Of a DNA stretch of 64,000 bases, positions 33,843 through 44,869 are shown one piece after another. The DNA is from Termitomyces sp. T153. Lineage: Eukaryota > Basidiomycota > Agaricomycetes > Agaricales > Lyophyllaceae. A program made the position numbers and the translations under genes. Position 1 is the first letter of the stretch; each line of letters begins with the position of its first letter. Below the pieces are notes generated by a model. The model made no database searches, was not told the origin of the DNA, and saw only the letters and a program-made list of their open reading frames with translations. Location of the stretch: the NCBI GenBank assembly GCA_018296165.2, contig JACKQL020000095.1:1-64000 (forward strand), written 5' to 3'.

Positions 33843-35281
33843 ATGGTACCTCCCTACCTCCATACATTTGAGGATGTGTTCTCCAAAGCCTCATTTGACT
33901 CATTTCTGGAGTGCAAGAGGTGGGACCATGCCATTGAACTGCTGCTAGATTCCACACTCTCCAGCTGTAAGATCTACCCACTAATGCCCAAGGAGCAGAA
34001 TGAGCTCAACATATTCCTGCAAGAAAACCTGGACTCTGGTTGTATCTGCCCTTCCAAGTCTCTGATGGCTTCTCTGGTCTTCTTCATTAAGAAGGATGGC
34101 TTGCTCCAACTGGTCCAGAACTACCGAGTTCTCAATGCCATGATAGTGAAGAACTGCTACCTCCTCCTCCTCATCTCTGAGCTCATCAACAACATCCAGA
34201 GTGTGCAATACTTCACTAAACTGGAGGTCTGGTGGGGCTACAACAATGTGCATATTCAGGAAGGAGACAAGTCAAAGGCTGCCTTTCAGACCAACCAGGG
34301 ATTGTTCAAGCCACTTGTTATGTTCTTTGGACTTATCAACAGCCCCGCCACCTTCCAAACAATGATGAACAACATCTTCTGGGACCTCATTGCAGAGGGT
34401 GTAGTGTGTGTATACCTTAACAACATCCTCATCTACACAAAAACACTGGAGGAACACTATCAGATCACTTGCCTCATATGCTTCTGCCAGCACTAGCTCT
34501 ACCTTAAGCCAGAGAAGTGTGAGTTTGAACAGATCCAGATCAAATACCTTGGCCTGATCATTTTGCATGGAGCCATGGAGATGGACTCAGTGAAGGTAGC
34601 AGGTGTGGCAGAGTGGCTGGAGCCCAAGAACAAGAAGGAGGTGCAAGCTTTCCTTGGTTTTGCAAACTTCTACCAGAGATTTATCCAGGACTTCTTGCAC
34701 CATGCCCATCTGCTATTTGACCTCATGAAAAAGGATGTTATGTGGAGTTGGGGACCTCTGGAGCAGACAGCCTTTGACACTCTCAAGTGTGCCATGACCT
34801 CTGGACCCATTCTTCTCTTCCTAGATGACAACTCTCCTTTCTGGGTAGAAGCCAACAGCTCTGACTTTGCCGCTGGGGCTGTGCTCTTGCAGCAATCTCT
34901 AGAGGATGGGAAGTGGCATCCAGTGGCCTTTTACTGCAAGAGCCTGAATGTGGTGGAGCAGAACTACAAGATCTATGACAAGGATATGCTGGCCATCATC
35001 CAGTTATTTGAAGAGTGGCAGCACTTCCTAGAATGTGTGTGGCACAAGTTCAAGATCTGGATGGATCACAAGAACCTTGAATACTTCTGGATGGCCAAGA
35101 AGCTCAATTGCCAACAGGCCCAGTAGTCCCTTTACCTTGCCAACTTTGACTTCTCTTTGCACCACAAGCCTGGCCAGAGCATGGGGAAACCAAATGCCCT
35201 GTCCCAGAGAGTGGACCATGGCATGGGGGAGGAGGATAACAGCAACATTGTGCTTCTCTGCCCTGAACTGTTTGTGATCTG
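33843..35281 (+). pseudogene. Reverse transcriptase and RNase H of element 1
   Basis: One frame runs from 33843 to 35281 with stops at 34494 and 35124. The reverse transcriptase shows SLMASLVFFIKKDGLLQLVQ, FTKLEVWWGYNNVHI, FKPLVMFFGLINSPATFQTM and the active site as YLNNILIY, where YxDDILIY is required. Then come KNKKEVQAFLGFANFYQRFI and the RNase H-like part with AAGAVLLQQ, KWHPVAFYCKSL, VEQNYKIYDKDMLAIIQLFE and LYLANFDFSLHHKPGQSMGK. Both catalytic Asp residues of the active site are replaced by Asn. Confidence 0.85.
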
Positions 35282-36800
35282 AGCCATGGAGGGTCTAGCC
35301 ATTGAGGAAGCAGAAGTGGACATTCTCTGGAACATCTGGCAGGTGTAATCAGGATGGTTAGCAGGAGGAACTTGTGGTGCAAGCAGCTCAGATGCTGAAG
35401 TTAGGGCATACCACTGGTGCCAAGGCAGTCCATGCAGACAAAAGGGCCCTCCAAGATGAAATCCTGACCTTCCAAGACCATATCTATGTTCTCAACATTC
35501 TGGAGCTCTGTTAGAGGATTGTGGAGCAAACACTATGACTCCCACATGGCAAGGCACCCCAGATAGTGGAAGACACTGGAGCTAGTATTGTGGAACTACT
35601 GGTGGCCCCAGATGTTCTGGTATATTGGATCCTACACTAGTACATGCAATTTCTGCCTTTGAACTAAGCCCCAACACTGACTCCCCTATTAACAGTTACA
35701 CCTACTGCTTATGCCTGCAAAATAATGGAGCATGGCTTCCATGGACTTCATTGTAGAGCTCTCTGACACCCATGGTTACAATGCAATCATAGTAGTGGTA
35801 GACCTGTACAGCAAGTGAGTGCACTTCATTCTAACCCACACTACCTGCTCTGCTATGGGCACTATAAACCTGTACTGGAGGAATATCTGGAAGCTTCATG
35901 GCCTCTCCAATGCCTATGTCTCTGATCAGGGACCATAATTTGTGGTGGAGCTCACCAGGGAGCTCTACCAACTGCTTGGAGTAAAGCTCCACACCCCACC
36001 ACCTACTACCTGCAGTCTAATAGCCAGACCAAATGCATAAACCAGGAGTTAGAGCAGTACCTCCACCTCTTTTTCAATGAGTGCCAGGATGACTGGAACA
36101 AACTCCTCCTTGATGCCAAGTTCCAATACAACAACCATGTTCACACATCTACTCAGTTCTCCCCATTCTTCCTTGACATGGGATGGCATCCATGCATGGG
36201 TTTTAAACCCTGGGCCCAATCCTCAGAGAATGAGGCAGTAAACAAATTTGTGGACCAGATAAGGAGGTCACAGGAGGAGGCCCAAGTGGCACTGGCAAAG
36301 GCAAAGAATGACATAGCACAATACTATGACTGTGGGAGGACTCCTGAGTGCAAATATCAGCCTGGAGATTGAGTCTACCTGGATGCCTCAGACATTATGA
36401 CTACCTGGCTCTTGAAAAAGCTGTTGCACCATCAGTTGGAACCCTTCATAGTGGAACAACAGGTAGGACCCTTGGCCTACTAACTCTGGCTCCCTGCAGG
36501 GATGTGTCAGCTTTATCCAATGTTCAATGTGGTCAAACTAACTCTGGCCCCTAAGGATTCTATTTCTGAGCATCATCTGCCACCTCCACCACCCTCCATG
36601 GTGGTCAACAACAACAAGGGATACAAGGTGGAGGAAATCCTGGATAGCTGTTTATTCTGGAGATGACTACAGTATAAGGTGAAGTGGAAAGGCTACAGGA
36701 TTAAGGATATCTCCTGGGAGCCACAGGAGAACATGCACACCCCTGGACTCATTAAGGAGTTCCACTGGAGACATCCAGACACCCCATGCACCATATGAGG
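35282..36800 (+). pseudogene. Integrase and chromodomain of element 1
   Basis: The integrase is spread over several frames. The core retains traces of GTIICGGAHQGAL and QELEQYLHLFFNECQDDWNK. Then come DAKFQYNNHVHTSTQFSPFF and the helical EEAQVALAKAKNDIAQYYD segment, and then GPLAYXLWLPAGMCQLYPMF (a stop in the middle). A chromodomain follows (LQYKVKWKGYRIKDISWEPQ, then LIKEFHWRHPDTP, 36670-36784). Stops at 36370-36372, 36481-36483 and 36664-36666 are visible. Confidence 0.75.
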
Positions 36801-36887
36801 AATCTACTCTATCTTACCAGTGGACCAAGCAATCAAGGACTTCTTTTACCCCATGTGTTGAGGCACCACTCACTAGAAGGGGAGTGA

Positions 36888-37246
36888 TGTCAGGGCACTT
36901 TCATTTCCAACCTCCATGACTGGTGCTAGCACCTCCACAGCTTGTTTGACATCTCTGGGGCTCTTTCTAGAAGCCTAGAGAACTGCAGAGTTCTCTGTAT
37001 TATCTCAGTGATTATTGCCCTAGGATTAGGAGCAGCTCCAGTCTTCTGTACAGTAGTTCCCATGCCTCTGCCACCTGCTGATGTGCCATGCTGAGCAGCA
37101 GGGATCCTTAGACTTGTTCTCTTTGGATTCTCCTCTGCTAGGTGATTAGTTACTGATTGTATTGTTATCTACTCCACTAATATACTTTGAATTCCCCTCT
37201 GCTAGCTGCATGACTCTGATCTGCTGCTCTGGAGGTTGCCCTTACA
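36888..37246 (+). repeat. 3' LTR of element 1
   Basis: It runs TGTCAGGGCA to CCCTTACA, with the 11-mer AGACTTGTTCT at 37110-37120. It is directly abutted at 37247 by the truncated LTR of element 2 in the other orientation. Confidence 0.85.
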
Positions 37247-37378
37247 GATGAGATAATAAAGAAAGTCCTGCAGATCTCCAGAGATCTCTAGGGGACTTGA
37301 ATGAGCCCCAGAAACATTAAGCAAGCTGCAGAGGCACTGGAACAAGCTGTGGAGGTCAGAAATGAAAGTCCCCTAACA
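37247..37378 (-). repeat. Truncated 3' LTR of element 2
   Basis: The sequence matches 41869-42000 of the complete LTR and ends TAACA at 37378, next to a purine tract read on the minus strand. The outer part of the LTR is missing. Confidence 0.75.
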
Positions 37379-37559
37379 CCACACCCCACTAGCATGTGGT
37401 GTCTTGATGTGCAGAGTAGAGAAAGTTCTAGATTGCCTGCTCTACTGGGGAGATGGGATAGATTAATCAGATGGCATGTAGTGCATCTGAGTGCTTCCAA
37501 TGGAATTTCCTGATAAGCCCTGAGGCATGCACATTCTCCCACAGTTTCCAGGAGATATC

Positions 37560-38155
37560 CTCAATTCTGTAACTTTTCCACTTCACCTTGTACTGTAGTC
37601 ATTACCAGAATAGATGACTATCCAGGATCTCCTCCACCTTGTACTCCTCACTGTTGTTGACCACCTCTGGGGATGGTGGGGGTGGCAGACATTGCTCTGA
37701 AATAGGGTTCTTTAGGGCTAGAGACAACTTGACCACATTAAACACTAGATGGAGCTGGTGCATTCTGGCAGAGAGCCAGAGTTGGTAGACTAGGTGCCCT
37801 ATCTGCCATTCCACTGTAAAAGGTCCCAGTTGGCAGTGCAAGAGCTTTTTTGATGGTCAGGTAGTTGTAATGCCAGAGGAGTCCAGGTAGACTTGATCTC
37901 TAGGCTGGTATTTGGGTGCCAGGGTCCTTCTGCAGTTGTAGTATTGTGCCATATCATCCTTTGCCTTTGGAAGAGCTGCCTGGGCCTCCTCCTGTAACTT
38001 CTCTATCTGGTCCACAAACTTGTTTACTGCTTCATTCTCTGATGGATGGTCCAGAGGTTTAAAGCCCATGCATGAGTGCTGTTCAGTGTCAAAAAAGAAG
38101 GGGGAGACTTGGGTGGATGCATGGATGTGGTTGTTGTACTGGAACTCCACATTGG
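37560..38155 (-). pseudogene. Integrase C-terminus of element 2
   Basis: On the minus strand, FQYNNHIHASTQVSPFFFDT and EEAQAALPKAKDDMAQYYN (38150-37857) are followed by the GPFTVEWQIGHLVYQLWL fold and KVEEILDSHLFW (37841-37602). A degraded chromodomain runs toward 37500. The catalytic core is deleted. Confidence 0.75.
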
Positions 38156-38289
38156 GGAGGAGTTTACCACAATCATCCTAGTGCCCATTGCAGAAGAGGC
38201 AGAAGTACTGCTCCAACTCCTAGTTTACACATTTGGTCTGGCCATCAGACTACAGGTGATAGGTGGTGGAGGTGTGGAGCTTTACTCTA

Positions 38290-39330
38290 AGCAGTCAGTA
38301 GCTGTTGACTTTGACTCAGAAGAGAGAGTTGTCATCTGAGAAGAGGAGAACAGGTCTGTTGATAACAGTGTGCTTGAGAGTGCTGAAAGCTCTCTGCTCC
38401 AGAGGCCCCCATTTCCATGCAACATCCTTCCCAGTGAGGTCAAATAGCAGACAGGCATGGTGTGAGAAGTCCTGGATAAACCTCCAGTAGAAGTTTGCAA
38501 AGCCTAGGAAGGCCTGCACCTCCTTCTTGTTCTTGGGCTCTGGCTATTCTGCAATGTCCACTACCTTCATCAGGTCCATCTCTGCTATTCTGTGTGAGAT
38601 GATCAGGCCCTAATACTTGATCCATATCTGTTCAAACTTGCACTTCTCTGGTTTGAGGTAGAGCTAGTGCTGGTAGAGATGTTCCAAAACAAGGTGCATG
38701 ATCTAGCAGTGCTCTTTCAGCATTTTGGTGTAGATGAGGATGTTGTCAAGGTATATGTATACTATGCCTTTGGCAATGAAGTCTTGGAAGATGTTGTTCA
38801 TCATCATATAAAAGGTAGCTGGGCTATTGGTGAGTCCAAAGAACATAACAAGAGGTTTGAACAGTTCTTGGTTGGTCTGGAAGGTGGCCTTCCAGTTGTC
38901 TCCCTCCTGGATGTGCATATTGTTGTAGCCCCACTGGACAACCAGTTTGGTGAAGTACTGCACATCCCAGAGGTTGTTGATGAGCTTAGAGATAAGGAGG
39001 AGGGGGTAGCAGCTCTTCACAGTCATGGCATTGAGAACTTGGTAGTTCTGAACTAATCAGAGCAAGCTGTCCTTCTTTTTAATGAAGAAGACTGGAGAAG
39101 CCATTGGAGATTGGAGGGGCATATGCAATTGGAGTCTAGGTTCTCTTGCAGGAAGGTGTTAAGTTTGTCCTGCTCCTTGGGCACTAGCAGATGGACCTTA
39201 CAGGTGGAGGATGTGGAGTTGGGCAACAATTCAATGGCATGGTCACACTGCTTGCACTCTGGGAGTGAGTTGAATGAGGCCTTGAAGAACACATCCTCAA
39301 ATGCATGGAGATAGGGACATACAATGTCTC
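38290..39330 (-). pseudogene. Reverse transcriptase of element 2 (RNase H truncated)
   Basis: The minus strand encodes VFFKASFNSLPECKQCDHAI and TKLVVQWGYNNMHIQEGDNW, then FKPLVMFFGLTNSPATFYMM, the active site as YLDNILIY (YxDD expected), and VQAFLGFANFYWRFIQDFSH. It breaks off in RNase H at SDDNSLF. The second catalytic Asp codon is AAC. Confidence 0.8.
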
Positions 39331-39559
39331 AGAACTTCCGGAGCACATAGTTAGCAGTGAATGCTTGGGCCAGTTGCTGGGATGTGGTCTGACTAGCCCA
39401 AACCTCCATAATAGAAGGTGGCAAATGTAAGGTAGTGGTGTAAATCTAGTCTCCCACTTCTACTGCTTCATCTAGGAACTCCAGGTTGAGTATGCCTCCA
39501 AACTCTTCTCCATGCTCCTCATCCAGGGCCCTACCACTACCTGAGTCATCCTCATAGAG

Positions 39560-40390
39560 AGCCTTTACAGGGGAATGCCAGGGGCAGGGAGTCTAGGAGG
39601 TCTAGGTTGGCAAAGAAGAAAGTGCCAGCATGGCATGCACAGATGGCCATAGACTCTCAAACTTGAGCCTAGCATTCTTCCTTGGCCTTGGTGGTGCAGG
39701 CAGAGCATTAGTGGTGCACGCAGAACAGTGGCAAGGGCACTGGCTCATTGTTATCTCACTCTTGGCCCAGTCTACTTTGGAGTTGTGCTTCTGGAGCCAT
39801 ATGAAACCAAGAATCATGTCCTGCTTTCCCAAACTGGTGATGGCAAATACTGCATGCTCCATGTGATTTTGATAATACAGGATAAGGTTGACCTGATAGC
39901 ACCTGCTTTACTGGGCATTCTATCAATGTTGAAGACTGAAATGGGCTTGGGAAGTGGCTGCATGGTCAGGCCATGGCACTTGACAAACTCCAAGTCTAAG
40001 AACAGTCCTGTTGCTCTGCTATCTAGAAGTGTGGTGACTCTGCAAGCTTGCTGGGTGTCCATGGTTTTGATTTCCATGTTCAGGCACAGTGAGTTAGCAG
40101 ATGGGCTTGAAGCCACCACAGACTATTGGGCATTCAGCACACTCAAGCAGAGCAGTGCCAGTGGATCCTAACTGGCATTGGGGAACTTGGCAGAGGCTCT
40201 AGAGTTGGTATTTGTATGTCTAGAGGGGGACATTGAGGTTCTTCTGTCTTAGAATGAGGGGCATTAGAAAAGGCAATTTCATTCTCTAACAACAGAAATG
40301 AGAACCTGTTAGTATCCAGCAACAGAGGCATACACCTCATCTGCCACTCAACTAAAAATCCTCCTCCAGTTCCAGGAGTGATGTACAAGT
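39560..40390 (-). pseudogene. Aspartic protease region of element 2
   Basis: The frame 40119-39814 has TTLLDSRATGLFLDLEFV, in which the catalytic DSG has become DSR. A second frame (39862-39602) has MILGFIWLQKHNSKVDW. The upstream part, with GGFLVEWQMRCMPLLL, matches the start of the protease ORF of element 1. Confidence 0.75.
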
Positions 40391-41545
40391 GCTAATCTCC
40401 TCTAGGTTAACTCCACTGTTGACTTATCTGGTGATAGAGATCTGGCAGCATCCTTTGTGGCCAACAGTTGCAGAAGGAGTGTCTCTTGCTCTGCTGTAGA
40501 GAAGTAGTGTACCTTTAGACCCAAAGGCCAGTGTTATGCACAATGCCCAGGCTTCTTGCATCTCTGACACAGTAACAGTGCAGTGTGGAGCTGTTGGGTT
40601 GTGTCTATATCTATGGGGATGCTTGGCAGCAAGGGGCATGCTGCAGGAATGGCTAGAGTAGGGGTGGGTGTTGGGCAAGCAGGCACAGGGTACTAGAGGC
40701 TGATGACTGGTGCAGGGCACTGCATGGATTGCATGCAGCAGAGCTTCTGTGAATCTCTATCAGTTGAAACTGATCCTGGGCTACCTTGTACTATGAGGCA
40801 ATCCTCTTGTTGTCTGAGTAGCCCTCTGCAAGGTTGTCAATGCATTCTACCAATGCAGGGAGCAGGCCATTCTGGAAGGTGAGGCATAGTTGAAGACCAT
40901 CAGAGTAGGTGGCTTGCTCAACCAGTGCCTCAAAGGAGTCAATGTACTCATCTAGCATTTGCTTTCCTTGCCCCTATTGCTCCTTATCATGTAGCATCAA
41001 GGTGGCAGTTTTGGTGGGGTCAAGTGGGAAAAACTCTGTCTGAAAGTCCTTCTCAAAGGTGGCCCAGTCCATAAAACTTCCAACACCTCTGAAGTGACAG
41101 AAGACTTGCAAAGCATAGGTGGAAGCACATCTAGTCTTCATGTACAACAGTACCCAGGCTATCTTCAGCATGTCAAAGTCAAAGGCATCCCTGCTGAGGT
41201 GGATGTAGGTAAGGCAGGACTGGAGGAAATGTTCCCCACTAGAACAAGCTCCATCATATATGTCTGTCAGCATGAGGTGTGGAATCCATAGTTGTAGGGT
41301 CACTGGAGCTGCAGAGGTGGGTACAGGAGCAATCAGGGCTGGTTCTGCAACTGGGGGAGGTGCAGAGGTAGGGGGTAAGTGCTAGATTTGTTATTTGATG
41401 AGAGGGTGGAGAGTTTGGTTGTATGATGGGTAAGAGATGATTGTGTGAGTTGCACCTGGTCTTCTAGGTGTACTAGGTGGGTCCAGGCTTTGTCCTGTGG
41501 GGCTGGAGTCTCCATGGGGGTGTCTGGGTTGGTGAGCTGAGATAT
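40390..41545 (-). pseudogene. gag of element 2
   Basis: On the minus strand, METPAPQDKAWTHLVHLEDQ (from 41515) is followed by LWIPHLMLTDIYDGACSSGE, ATFEKDFQTEFFPLDPTKTA and the linker to the zinc knuckle region near 40560. Stops and frame changes separate the parts. The order matches gag of element 1. Confidence 0.75.
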
Positions 41546-41651
41546 AGAACTCTGCAGTGCTTAATCTTAGTGGAGAAGCAACAGATAGAGGCTTGGAAGT
41601 TTCTTGTGGATATAAGAAGCTTTCAGACTAGCTTTTGGAGACTTGTTCTGT

Positions 41652-42000
41652 TGTAAGGGTGACCTCTAGGAGTAGTGGCTCAGAGTCATGCAGCTAGCAG
41701 AGGGGAATCCAAAGTATATTAGCAAGTAGACAACAATACAACAGTAGCTAATCACTGAGAACAAGTCTAAGTATTCTTGCTGCTCAGTGCAGTGCATCAG
41801 CAGGTGGCAGAGGCATGAAAACAGCTATACAGAAGACTAGAGGTACTCCTAACCCTAGGATAGTAACCAATGAGGTAATATCAAAAGTTCTGCAGATCTC
41901 CAGAAATCTCTGAGGGTCTTGAACAAGCCTTAGAGATGTTAAGCAAGCTGTAGAGGCACTGGAACAAGCTGCAGAGGTTGGAAATGGAAGTCCCCTAACA
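41652..42000 (-). repeat. Complete 5' LTR of element 2
   Basis: Read on the minus strand it runs TGTTAGGGGA to CCCTTACA. It carries the 11-mer at 41768-41758. The priming site AGAACAAGTCT lies just past its end at 41649-41639, two bases from the LTR as in element 1. Confidence 0.85.
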
Positions 42001-42192
42001 GAAAAGGGAAGGCAACCACAATGTCACCATCCACACTGACAAAGGAGAGTGAGTCCTCCTCATTGACTGTCTGTCAGACAGTTTGAGCAATGTCACCATT
42101 TATACTGACAAGCAAGGTGTAAGAGGACAACCCTTCTGTGGGTAGTCCAATCCTATTTCAGACTTAGCTACATGGTACATTACTAGACTGGC
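42001..42192 (+). other. Leader fragment of a second retroelement E copy
   Basis: The stretch GGAGAGTGAGTCCTCCTCAT (from 42044) and the following bases to AGCAATG match the leader that resumes at 58834 after element B (GGAGGGTGAGTCCTCATTGA...). A 23-bp segment starting CAATGTCACCAT occurs twice (42019 and 42090). It is a scrap of another copy. Confidence 0.45.
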
Positions 42193-42557
42193 TGTCTGAC
42201 AACCCCTATTCCCCTTTCGTCTTGTACTAGTCAGCCCTTCATACTCATCAGACCCTATTTCTCTTTTTGACATATTGATAGCCATTACTGCTGAACATAC
42301 CCAGACTACTTACCACATATAGTATTAGTCATAGCATAGCCACAGATATAGTATATAAGCCAGTCATAAGGATAGAATATCCTTTGACCAATCAATAGCA
42401 GCATTCTCCAGGTCTATCCAGTCTGATTGTGAGAACCACAGCTGCACTTGCTCCTTGCCTACCTCTTAGCTGCTGTTCTGCTCCTTCAACACTTGCTTGT
42501 CACCAATGCTAGCTTGCTCTTGTTGGGTTTATCTGCAGAGTGTTTGTTCCCCTGACA
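42193..42557 (+). mobile_element. 5' LTR of retroelement E
   Basis: A 365-bp LTR beginning TGTCTGACAACCCC and ending CCCCTGACA (TGTC...GACA inverted termini), with a TATATAAG box at 42352-42359. Its end coincides with the target duplication ACA of element B. The leader of retroelement E continues at 58834, so element B entered exactly at the LTR/leader junction. Confidence 0.7.
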
Positions 42558-43058
42558 CACTGCTGGCACTGGAAGGTATTGCTATTAGAAAAACTATAAA
42601 AGAAGACTGTCATATGACTTCCATGTTCTGTTTCCTTTGGAAATATGTAAACATTTTCTTGCTGAAAATGCTAGGAAAATGTTCACCTTTTTTCTAAGTG
42701 TTTTACAGTGGAAAATAATTCCTTTTTACCTTCCTTTTTCTACTGCAAACACAATAGAAATTTAATTTAGTTTTTCATTTGGTATTTCCAGATGAAATAG
42801 GATGGAATTTTATTTGGAAAAAGATATTGAAACACTTGTCCAGCTTCTTCCCATGTTCTTTTTTGATAATTTTCTAATCTTGCTTGAAGCAGATATGAAT
42901 TTAAAATTTAAAATGTTTCCAGTAAAAATATGTAAAAAATGAATCTAATTTGTTTTTCTCATGGGGAAAAATCTTGGAACTAGAAATTGACTCAATCAGG
43001 AGTCACTGAGCATGTTCATCAGGGAGTCAGCAGCAACTCAACATCTACATAAGGAGAG
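42558..43058 (+). repeat. Left terminal inverted repeat of element B
   Basis: This 501-bp repeat is the reverse complement of 58330-58830 with few differences by eye. It is AT-rich with poly-T/poly-A runs. The outermost CACTGCTGGC is shared with the 202-bp MITEs. Confidence 0.9.
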
Positions 43059-43083
43059 ATTCAACAAATTATAGAGTATTGGA

Positions 43084-44110
43084 ATGTACACATGCTCTGC
43101 TAACATCACTCAAATAACAAACCAAATCCAATGTCAAAACATCACAGACATAGGTTTCTTGCTTCATCACAATGGTCAGTGGGTCACAATCAGGTCACAA
43201 ATACACAAATTTCAAGCTATTGCAAGAGCCCTCAGCAGGCCTCAAATTTATCAGTTGATGGGATCTTGAAATAGTTCAGGTTATTCTCAATCTAAGCTCA
43301 GTGCTATGCTCATTCTTTTCTATGAAGGACCTGGAGAGCTACATGTCTTACTGTCAACATGCTTGAAGACCTTATAGATGCACCTGGAGGTAGAGTGGAT
43401 GATACAGATGCAAGTTTTATTGAGACTGCCATAAGTTTTCTGATTATATTCTTTAAGGATTACTGTATGGCTGCAATAGTACTGTGAGGCTCATGACAAG
43501 GTTGGTTTACCACTAAACTTGCCAGACATACACACTGTCACTGTACTGGAACTGGCAATTTCTTTATACAAGATCATTGTAATACCCATCATTGCAATCC
43601 TTACATGGCTGTCACTGTTGAATGAATTAAAAGCAGAGGAGAGTGAAGTGTTCTGCATTTTCACACATCCTCTCCAAGCAGTATTAGATCCTACTATTGC
43701 AACGTCCAAACTATTAGTCAATATTGGAACAGAAGATTGGCCTCATGAAGTCAAACTCCATATATGTTTTTCTCAAGCAAAGATGACTCAGTGTTTCATG
43801 ATTCTCCATTTAGAGCACATCAGATACTGTAGTGCCACTTCTAGGAAACATGAAGTACCAAATGCATTGATTTAGAAGCTTAGCCTCCCCAATCAAAGGA
43901 TTAACTGCTGACTTGCTTGTATATGTCTCCCATACATCAAGCATTGATCTACCATTCTCATTGCATTGCTTGTGATCATAGATCCAAACAGCAAAGATTG
44001 CATTCAGACACAGCCCAATGTACAAACTATATGCATTAGGACAACTGCAGACATTCAAGGAAATCAGTGCATTTGTTATTGATGGGCTTATCAAGATCAA
44101 GGAGTCAACT
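43084..44110 (+). pseudogene. Unknown ORF(s) next to the left end of element B
   Basis: Plus-strand frames at 43084-43269 and 43519-43875, linked by stop-containing stretches, look like parts of one gene. The second has a hydrophobic run (ISLYKIIVIPIIAILTWLSL) followed by KAEESEVFCIFTHPLQAVLD. On the minus strand a frame (44100-43810) overlaps. I do not recognise the protein, and no equivalent is visible in element A. Confidence 0.3.
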
Positions 44111-44850
44111 TGATAAGATGTACCTGTATTCTAATCTCTTTTCAAAAATTTACATCAGTCTTCCAAAATCCATCTTTTGTGTGTCCATTTTGACTGGCTA
44201 CCCCCAGAAAGCAACTTTGTCTGATTGATAATTGGAATCTGATTGAGCATAAGTAATTAATAGGAACTGCTTTAGATCATGACAGTCAGGTATATATAAC
44301 TGGACCAAGTGCAATCACCCTCCACATATTGAGTTTGTCACTGCCTTTTTCAACTATCTGTATCACTATTAAAACCATAGTGAGACAATGAACTTGTTAT
44401 ATAGAATCAGCAAACACACTTGTAGAATTTGGGCAACTCAATGGGTTCTTGAATATCCAAGAGCTTAGGTTGATCTGGGCATCATGTGTGCAGGAATTCA
44501 GTGCTATAGCAGTTGTGAGGAAGACCAGAAATAGGGTGTTCCTGCATAGATGGTGGTCTTGCTAGTTGGCGTCTTGTTCAAAAGGGCTTTCCAGGTAGTG
44601 GGTTACTATAACCATTTCTTGTCTCTCAATAACTGTCAATATATTTCAGTAGCTTTGTGACTTGCTTGCTATGCCATGCCTGAAACTAAACGTGATAAAG
44701 ATATCTTTCTTCATTTTCTGTTTCATCAGAACTTTGTCCTTCTGTTTGGATTGCAATCAGCAGTTGAAGAAGAGCCTCCCAAATAACATGGTCTGGTGTG
44801 ATAAGCTTCTCTTTATATATCTGGTGTTGAGTATCAAATAACTGAGTGAA
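44110..44850. other. No supported gene
   Basis: This segment between the first ORF and the coiled-coil gene has stops in all frames I read. It may include untranslated parts of the neighbours. Confidence 0.35.
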
Positions 44851-44869
44851 GAAACTATTAGTAGAGCCA

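Larger units (their letters stand above)
31129..37246 (+). mobile_element. Gypsy element 1, near full-length chromovirus-type retrotransposon
   Basis: This 6.1-kb element has two LTRs of 369 and 359 bp, a self-priming site, and gag, protease, reverse transcriptase, RNase H, integrase and chromodomain in order. It also has a purine tract (AGAAGGGGAGTGA, 36875-36887) next to the 3' LTR. The LTRs differ at many sites, mostly TG against CA pairs. The flanks (GAGTA and GATGA) do not match, so one end may have been rearranged. Frameshifts and stops in every gene show that it is dead. Confidence 0.85.
37247..42000 (-). mobile_element. Gypsy element 2, internally deleted, minus strand
   Basis: A relative of element 1 in the opposite orientation. 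The right end (its 5' end) has a complete 349-bp LTR (41652-42000), with the self-priming pair at 41768-41758 (LTR) and 41649-41639 (priming site). The left end has only 132 bp of LTR (37247-37378). Relative to element 1, about 1.15 kb covering RNase H and the integrase N-terminus and core is missing between about 38300 and 38150. The left LTR is truncated at the exact base where element 1 ends. Confidence 0.8.
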
